From positions 6,776,001 through 6,840,000 of the forward strand of contig JADLSH010000369.1 in NCBI GenBank assembly GCA_016169945.1: a DNA stretch of 64,000 nt, given 5' to 3'. The position numbers and the translations under genes are program-made. This document shows positions 60,201 to 64,000 of the stretch, in pieces (position 1 is the first letter of the stretch; each line of letters starts with the position of its first letter). This stretch comes from Trachythela sp. YZ-2020. Taxonomy: Eukaryota > Cnidaria > Anthozoa > Malacalcyonacea > Clavulariidae. Under the pieces are notes generated by a model, which saw nothing but the letters and a program-made list of their open reading frames with translations, searched no databases and had not been told where the DNA came from.

Positions 60201-62159
60201 TGGAGCGGCACAAATGCGCTCAGAGGAAGAAATGGATGGGGCGGGGGCGGGGCACGCCTTAAACCTTTTTTCTGGTTTACATTTCAGATTTGCGTGTTGT
60301 TTCAAAGTACGGAAGAATGTTGCTGAAACGAAATTAAATGCGTTGTTATCAAATCGCAAAGTTTACTTTCTAAAAGGTCGACCTAGTCATGAGTCTTTAG
60401 TACTTTGTGTAAAGTATGAGACTTTATATAAAGCTCAATATACACTCCAAGGTAAGATGTTCATCTTTACAGATAAAAATACATAAATTAACTCACTCTC
60501 CATCCGGAATTTTCAGTGACCGATTATTATAAAGACTTATTAGCCTGGATTTCTATCTTCACTGGATTTCTATCTTCACTGGATTTCTATCTTCACTGGA
60601 TTTCTATCTTCACTGGATTTCTATCTTCACTGGATTTCTATCTTCACTGGATTTCTATCTTCACTGGATTTCTATCTTCACAGATCAAGCTGGCTCCATC
60701 CCTGTCTAAAACATTTTAATTTATGAATATACTTTCACCTGGGTTATCCAATTTTAGAAGGCTTAGTAAAAACCACTATTTGGTCGCCGAGATTAATGTT
60801 ATCCGGCCTTTGTACAACCGCCCCTGATCTATTTATCCTAACGCACTCTGTCAAATATTCCAGGGGGAGAAAATCGGAGAAAACCCACGACATTTGGCAG
60901 AGCGTTCATTACGTGTATCTCCTTCCACATAAGTAGAATCTGCCACTACAATCAAGCCCACAACGTTCCCAGTAAGACGAGTCTAACGACTGCGCTACTG
61001 AAGATCATGCAATTCCGGCTTCATCTGTCTGCAGGGATATTTTAAATATTTCAACGAACGGTTACTCTTATCACCTGCAATTCATTTGTAATACATAAGT
61101 CATCACTCCATGTTATTGTTTCATACCTGAGCGCATTAAGATGATACGAAATTATACTGGCCGGTTGTATAAAACTCTTAACTATACTTTTTAACTACCC
61201 GTTTTGTAGTTAAATATACAGTTAAGCCTAAAATTAACTTTCGCACTAACTATAGTTAACTTTAATGACTTATTTATACAACCGGTCCCTGCATGGAGAG
61301 TGATAGATATACTGTATAGAGAAAGCTCTCTGTTATAGTGGAAGATGTTTATCGTGATTTGCTTGTACTGAATATATGTTGTGATCTTGTTACAGATAAA
61401 ACTTATTATGTTCAACTAATGAGAAAAATGAAAGGAATAAAGACTTTATCAATACCTTCAAGAAATCAAAGTGAAAGTCCTCTAGTGCGTTGTGATAACA
61501 TGGTCATTGCAAGAAAGGTGCGTCACATAGATTTAATGTTCAAGTTAAAAACCACGTCTCTAAAGTTTTTTGGTACAGGAAGATCATTTTAGACTCAGTA
61601 CCACTCCAGCATTGAAGATTTTACCGCGTGGTCTGTTAGATTCATCTGTCTTTTCTTCCCTATATTTTTTCCCTCACGGGGTCAGTCTGGACAGTTGTGA
61701 CTTTGTGTTTCATGTTCTGTCTGATCCATGTGCATGTCAGACAAGCATTTCACAGGCAAGGTTGATACAACATTGTTTGCTGCATACAGTATTGCTATCT
61801 ATGTTAAACAACATTGTTGAACCAACACGTTAAAATTTTGTTGCCATGTTGAATCAGAAGTCTGGTGGCTAAATGTGCTGTATAGCATGAGCAACAATAT
61901 TTAAGATAAGGCTTATCATCATTGTTCATGCCAGTCAACAACCCAGAAGAAATTGTTATACGACACGGGGCTTGAATCCGTAACTCCACATTGCTAGCTG
62001 TTAGTTAATGAAACACAACAACAAAACAATATATAGCACCAGAACCAATCAATTTCTCCGAATAATGCGAACATTTTCTGTTTCATTTAGGTTTCGAGCA
62101 AGATCAATGAATTAAAAAGAACCTATGATCATGAATACATGCATAGTCAACATCAATAA
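45367..62159 (+). CDS. VPS13-like bridge lipid-transfer protein, 24 readable exons (5' end not found)
   Basis: The 24 exons join in consistent phase to 993 codons before the TAA at 62157-62159. VPS13-family proteins form long hydrophobic grooves that move phospholipids between membranes at contact sites. The C-terminal third carries the family signature. It contains an amphipathic block (IELRAVEVILTLLPAIDLPV…PPRFENACLYF), then YISYDIKKHYLKELG, VLGSMHLFGN and a glycine-containing helix region like the VPS13 C domain, and last a PH-like module. The N-terminal exons (WILSQLVKKTF, LAVEDFGYFCVNGVSVQVDK) resemble beta-groove repeats. At least one upstream exon is needed because the first exon starts within a codon. 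The kinesin gene ends at ~36.1 kb on the same strand, so the protein is probably only a little longer than 1000 residues. Paralogue identity is not claimed. Confidence 0.65.
46122..46194. repeat. TTTG tetranucleotide microsatellite
   Basis: About 18 TTTG units start ~20 bp after the donor at 46101/46102 in the intron after exon 4. Confidence 0.95.
52183..53706 (+). CDS. RING finger-TRAF zinc finger-Kelch protein, intronless, nested in an intron
   Basis: The 507-residue product starts at ATG 52183; two upstream in-frame TTG codons are not needed. Residues 27-66 form a C3HC4 RING (C27, C30, C40, H45, C48, C51, C63, C66), expected to bind an E2 and act as a ubiquitin ligase. A TRAF-type zinc finger region follows (CEHSNRGCHEYI…CGFAPVKCSNEECG…CEYRKVKCHTC), then a short coiled coil (EQDMEEMKNKMEDMAAKGKE). 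The C-terminal half is a Kelch propeller with at least five blades marked by GG motifs (IAGGYD, VAGGCD, ILGGRS, LMGGYN, VMGGRG), the likely substrate-binding part. It has no introns and lies on the same strand between exons 13 and 14 of the VPS13-like gene. AATAAA at 53837-53842 follows. This fits a retrocopy or a single-exon family member; the substrate is unknown. Confidence 0.92.
   Translation: MASLPAEEKYGYEDWRFEKVIDEHFHCSICYNVLKEPRMCRNNEHIFCHDCIIEHLTVNSHTCPECNENLTVDTLRPAPRLVSNYLSELKIKCEHSNRGCHEYIRLEELNSHVEICGFAPVKCSNEECGMMINKREIIHHESAVCEYRKVKCHTCKKLEQDMEEMKNKMEDMAAKGKEDADQVKALMVQMFEKLRFLENTIQISSAINHASNALIEDIIIAGGYDSRGNALKSIERFSWKNNVWERMSSSMNVGRVGATSFVYENQLFVAGGCDSDVIEVLDLIGNVLQCSGLLATLPYHCEILRSVVYQNRAILFCACDGTDYMDDCVELSLTTHYTCKQLCNLPEPARKSYTVVAFGHKVLILGGRSATKNRFLDSVLEFDVNTNEFKVMPPLPYAVELAASVRWGDQAVLMGGYNKDGQSRKVFMYDSKTGNTTELPPLIEERSGCSAVITGNIIVVMGGRGQSKRVRSVEAFTLGGYSWRYLSAMKHIRSGATATVIPTENLH
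53837..53842 (+). terminator. Candidate poly(A) signal of the RING-TRAF-Kelch gene
   Basis: AATAAA stands about 130 bp after the stop at 53706. A second AATAAA lies near 53980. Either would end the nested transcript before exon 14 of the host gene. Confidence 0.5.
54055..54211. repeat. 157-bp foldback with ~61-bp arms
   Basis: GGTTTTCCGTGCAGGATTGC and onward to CTTTCTGAAAGC (54055-54115) is complemented by GCTTTCAGAAAGTCGAGCAA and onward to ACGGAAAACC (54151-54211), with a few mismatches. It lies in the large VPS13-like intron, after the nested gene. Confidence 0.88.
57308..57422 (-). repeat. tRNA-derived SINE fragment
   Basis: On the - strand CTCTGTAGCTCAGTTGGATA gives an A-box-like head. 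GCAGGTTCAGTTCATGCC is a B-box-like sequence, and TAAGGTTGCATTTTTCGCAA begins the body also seen at 22860-22945 (+). The anticodon arm and acceptor stem do not pair like a functional tRNA. Confidence 0.75.
59340..59560 (-). pseudogene. 3' end fragment of a CR1/L2-like LINE ORF
   Basis: On the - strand one frame reads CNDKIKFLSRPRTISEWNKL followed by LPNLLTFLKIV. This is the usual C-terminal end of such LINE proteins (F-PRTI-EWN-LP). It is truncated on both sides and lies in an intron of the VPS13-like gene. Confidence 0.65.
60546..60681. repeat. Eight tandem copies of a 17-bp unit
   Basis: The unit GGATTTCTATCTTCACT repeats eight times with no changes. The 17-bp period makes the reading frame cycle every three units. 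It lies in the intron after VPS13-like exon 22. Confidence 0.97.
60770..61020 (-). repeat. tRNA-derived SINE with recognisable head and body
   Basis: On the - strand AGTAGCGCAGTCGTTAGACT (A-box-like) and GTTGTGGGCTTGATTGTAG (B-box-like) form a tRNA-type head. The body word GTGGGTTTTCTCCGATTTTC follows. The body is shared with 10730-10965 and 44957-45195. Confidence 0.65.
61161..61285. mobile_element. Small foldback element with CCGGTTGTATAAA ends, 125 bp
   Basis: CCGGTTGTATAAA (61161) and TTTATACAACCGG (ending 61285) are perfect inverted ends. AGTTAAC and GTTAACT words continue the symmetry inside. It lies in the VPS13-like intron before exon 23. Confidence 0.8.
61905..62005 (-). repeat. Possible tRNA-like SINE head
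   Basis: On the - strand AACAGCTAGCAATGTGGAGT and GGATTCAAGCCCCGTGTCG resemble A- and B-box spacing. No known body follows, so the call is weak. Confidence 0.3.
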
Positions 62160-63489
62160 CTCTTGCATGCTTTTCTCCGTGAATATAGTCTATTTATAAA
62201 TGAGAAATTATTTTTGTATAGCCAGAATAATCTATTAGCTATAAAATTAAATTGTGATATATTGCTATATATTTAAGAAATTAATGGGAATCTTTTCATT
62301 ATTAAAGTTTATAATTATTACAATTTTCAGTTGTTATATTAGCAGAATTTCAAAAAGTCAGGTCAAATATACTATTAAGTGTTAAGTGTCAAAATGGACG
62401 CGCACTCTATAATTTATCATGGACACGCAAAAATCGTTATTTTAGAGATCTTCATTCCAAATCTTAAATAGTTTTTCTATGTTAACTATATATCATCCGT
62501 TGTTTCTCGGCAAAAAGAAGTAAACGCTTTTATAAGTCACCAAGACCACCTGATATGTGTCCGGAAAATGCGGCGTCCGCTAACCTTAGAGAGGTGTCTG
62601 TTACATAATAAAGGCTCAACTGTATGAACAAACAACACGAAGTATAACTAGACTTAAACTTTAAAACTTCGTGTTTGATAGAGGTAAAATATTATGAAAA
62701 TAGCTTTATGGCTGTTATCATTTAAAAAAACAGTAAGATATATTCGTTTTTGTGCTCCATAAAATTAAAGCTTGGTAAATGTTTGTGAGATAATGAACTG
62801 TTCATTGCATTTTCATCTAGTGTATGAAAGAATTGTGAAAGATTCTGCAATACCGCTTCTTAAATAATACAGGAAAAATTAATACAAGCTCATGGTTTCG
62901 TTAAAGCACTTAATAGAAAGTATTGTGCCTCTATTTACGATACTCCGAAAACTCGCTCATTATAGTACGCCATCTTGAAATCGTCAACATCAATCCAGTC
63001 ACTGATTGGCTATGAAAGGTTACACTTACAGGCACGACAACCATTGTCTTACGCTGTTGCGGTTACCCTGCCTAGTCTTTTGGTTTGCTTTGTTTTGTAA
63101 TGTAATGTCATTGCTGTTATGTATTGTAATTATGGCGAATCTAATCAATACAAAAACATAAAGAACCCAGAGGACAACTAGAAAAATCAGAGAAAAAAAT
63201 AAAGGCACGTGAAGAGTATTGAATTTACAAGATTTGCTTTTAAAATTACAAACCTTGTCGAACTAACTTAGTCAATTATTATTATTATGTAATCTTTACA
63301 GAGGATGAAAACATTTCAGTGTTCAAAACGACACTGCTATCAAAATGTGTCCTCTATTTACATATAAAATTTTTTATAGAAAAACAAGATCGCAATAAAA
63401 TATTGCTAAACCTATACATAAAAACCCTAAAATTTACTATTAATGTAAAAAAGCTAAAAATCTAGCACTCTAAATGTTAAATGTTATCA
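62160..63489. other. 3' UTR of the VPS13-like gene and intergenic spacer
   Basis: AT-rich sequence in which only short frames occur. An ATTAAA at about 62303 may serve as a poly(A) signal. No repeat or RNA gene was recognised. Confidence 0.4.
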
Positions 63490-64000
63490 TTTAAAATGTT
63501 CGTTCAACATGTTTAGGAACTTGCAATAGTTTTGCTCATGTCTTATTTCAATAGGCAAATCATTATAGATTTTGGCACCTTGAAAGTAAAATGATTGCCT
63601 AGCAAATTCCAATTTGACTTGGAATATTTACCAGGAATCCCATATTTCTGGTGTTGCTATTATGTTCATTAATTCTAAAGTACTCTTGGTACATATATTT
63701 GATTACCTAGCATTGTCTCACTGTCTTACATGCTCGTTTGTGCAGACTCTGCACAGTATAAGGTACCAGATTTCCCGAGCTTGAAGTCATGCTTCGCACT
63801 CGCCTTTCAATCAATTCCATCCTACCCATCTGTGTGCCTGAAAAATGCAATTTAAGTATTCCCGTATATGTCATAATAGGTTGAATCATCGTTTGGTAAA
63901 TCCTTAATGCAGTGTCTGATTTCATCGAGTGCCGCAATTTAGACAAAAGCTTCAATCGATTACAGGATTTCTTATAAGCTTTGTCAAAATTATCCCGCAT
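63490..64000 (-). pseudogene. LINE reverse-transcriptase C-terminal relic, runs off the right edge
   Basis: On the - strand an open frame at 64000-63707 reads RLKLLSKLRHSMKSDTALRI, then MIQPIMTYTGILKLHFSGT and IERRVRSM. This is a region downstream of the RT core in non-LTR elements. After stops and a frameshift it resumes as YFRINEHNSNTRNMGFLVNI and ARQSFYFQGAKIYNDLPIEI, ending near 63490. It is a broken copy; its 5' part is outside the window. Confidence 0.75.

Larger units (their letters stand above)
54796..62159 (+). other. VPS13-like exons 14-24 (C-terminal part)
   Basis: Exons: 54796-54930, 55235-55347, 55723-55922, 56503-56579, 57629-57796, 57977-58021, 58922-59116, 59780-60009, 60288-60451, 61396-61517, 62091-62159. 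Exons 16-19 carry the VPS13 C-domain signature (residues ~571-734). For exon 20 the acceptor CTAATCATAG at 58921 is used, because the nearby CACAG gives an early stop. Exons 20-21 encode a charged linker (PKKKSKDDSA, ESSDGEGN). Exons 22-24 give a PH-like end with LSNRKVYFLKG, VLCVKYETLY and VRCDNMVIARK, finishing KINELKRTYDHEY. Confidence 0.72.

Overview
The window looks like nuclear DNA from an invertebrate animal, AT-rich and intron-rich. A cnidarian or another aquatic invertebrate fits best, but the sequence does not fix the species. Support comes from a many-exon kinesin-1 gene with GT-AG introns, a VPS13-like gene, CR1/L2-type LINE relics, a Ty3/Gypsy relic, tRNA-derived SINEs, and many small non-autonomous DNA transposons. 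All recognised host genes are on the + strand.

Layout. 1-887: LINE relic whose 5' part is inverted. 1320-1985: last exon of a multi-pass membrane protein, possibly of the bile-acid/Na+ symporter superfamily. 2450-8210: mobile and repetitive DNA, with a 775-bp hAT MITE, a 25-bp-arm palindrome, a 376-bp GTCT/GTCC microsatellite, a decayed Gypsy gag-pol on the - strand and another hAT MITE. 8903-9877: intronless secreted gamma-glutamyl hydrolase. 11098-12410: a 110-bp hAT MITE and a 700-bp foldback element. 13023-35639: kinesin-1 heavy chain in 33 exons. The splice phases close exactly on a 1117-codon frame. 36-45 kb: gene-poor, with several inverted-repeat elements including a 3.35-kb element with ~350-bp arms. 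45367-62159: 24 exons of a VPS13-like lipid-transfer protein. Its long intron holds an intronless RING-TRAF-Kelch gene (52183-53706). 63490-64000: a second LINE relic on the - strand.

The most unusual signal is in the kinesin gene. The 5' splice site after exon 30 (junction at 31026/31027) has been amplified into an array of about 67 copies of a 33-bp unit (31027-33687). Nearly every unit keeps a strong GTAAGT donor. The first interval is 44 bp, so the exon-30 donor keeps the conserved tail frame while most later donors would shift it. A 421-bp hAT MITE with an exact 8-bp target duplication sits inside the array. Two other splice junctions of the same gene also lie in or beside tandem duplications: the exon 11 acceptor (93-bp period) and the exon 18 acceptor (82-bp period).

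The VPS13-like gene is also notable. Its readable exons give about 993 residues, and the kinesin gene ends only 9.2 kb upstream on the same strand. It is therefore probably much shorter than the ~3000-residue VPS13 proteins. Six hAT MITEs can be delimited to the base by terminal inverted repeats plus 8-bp target duplications. No genes here form a shared pathway; this is a generic eukaryotic gene neighbourhood.
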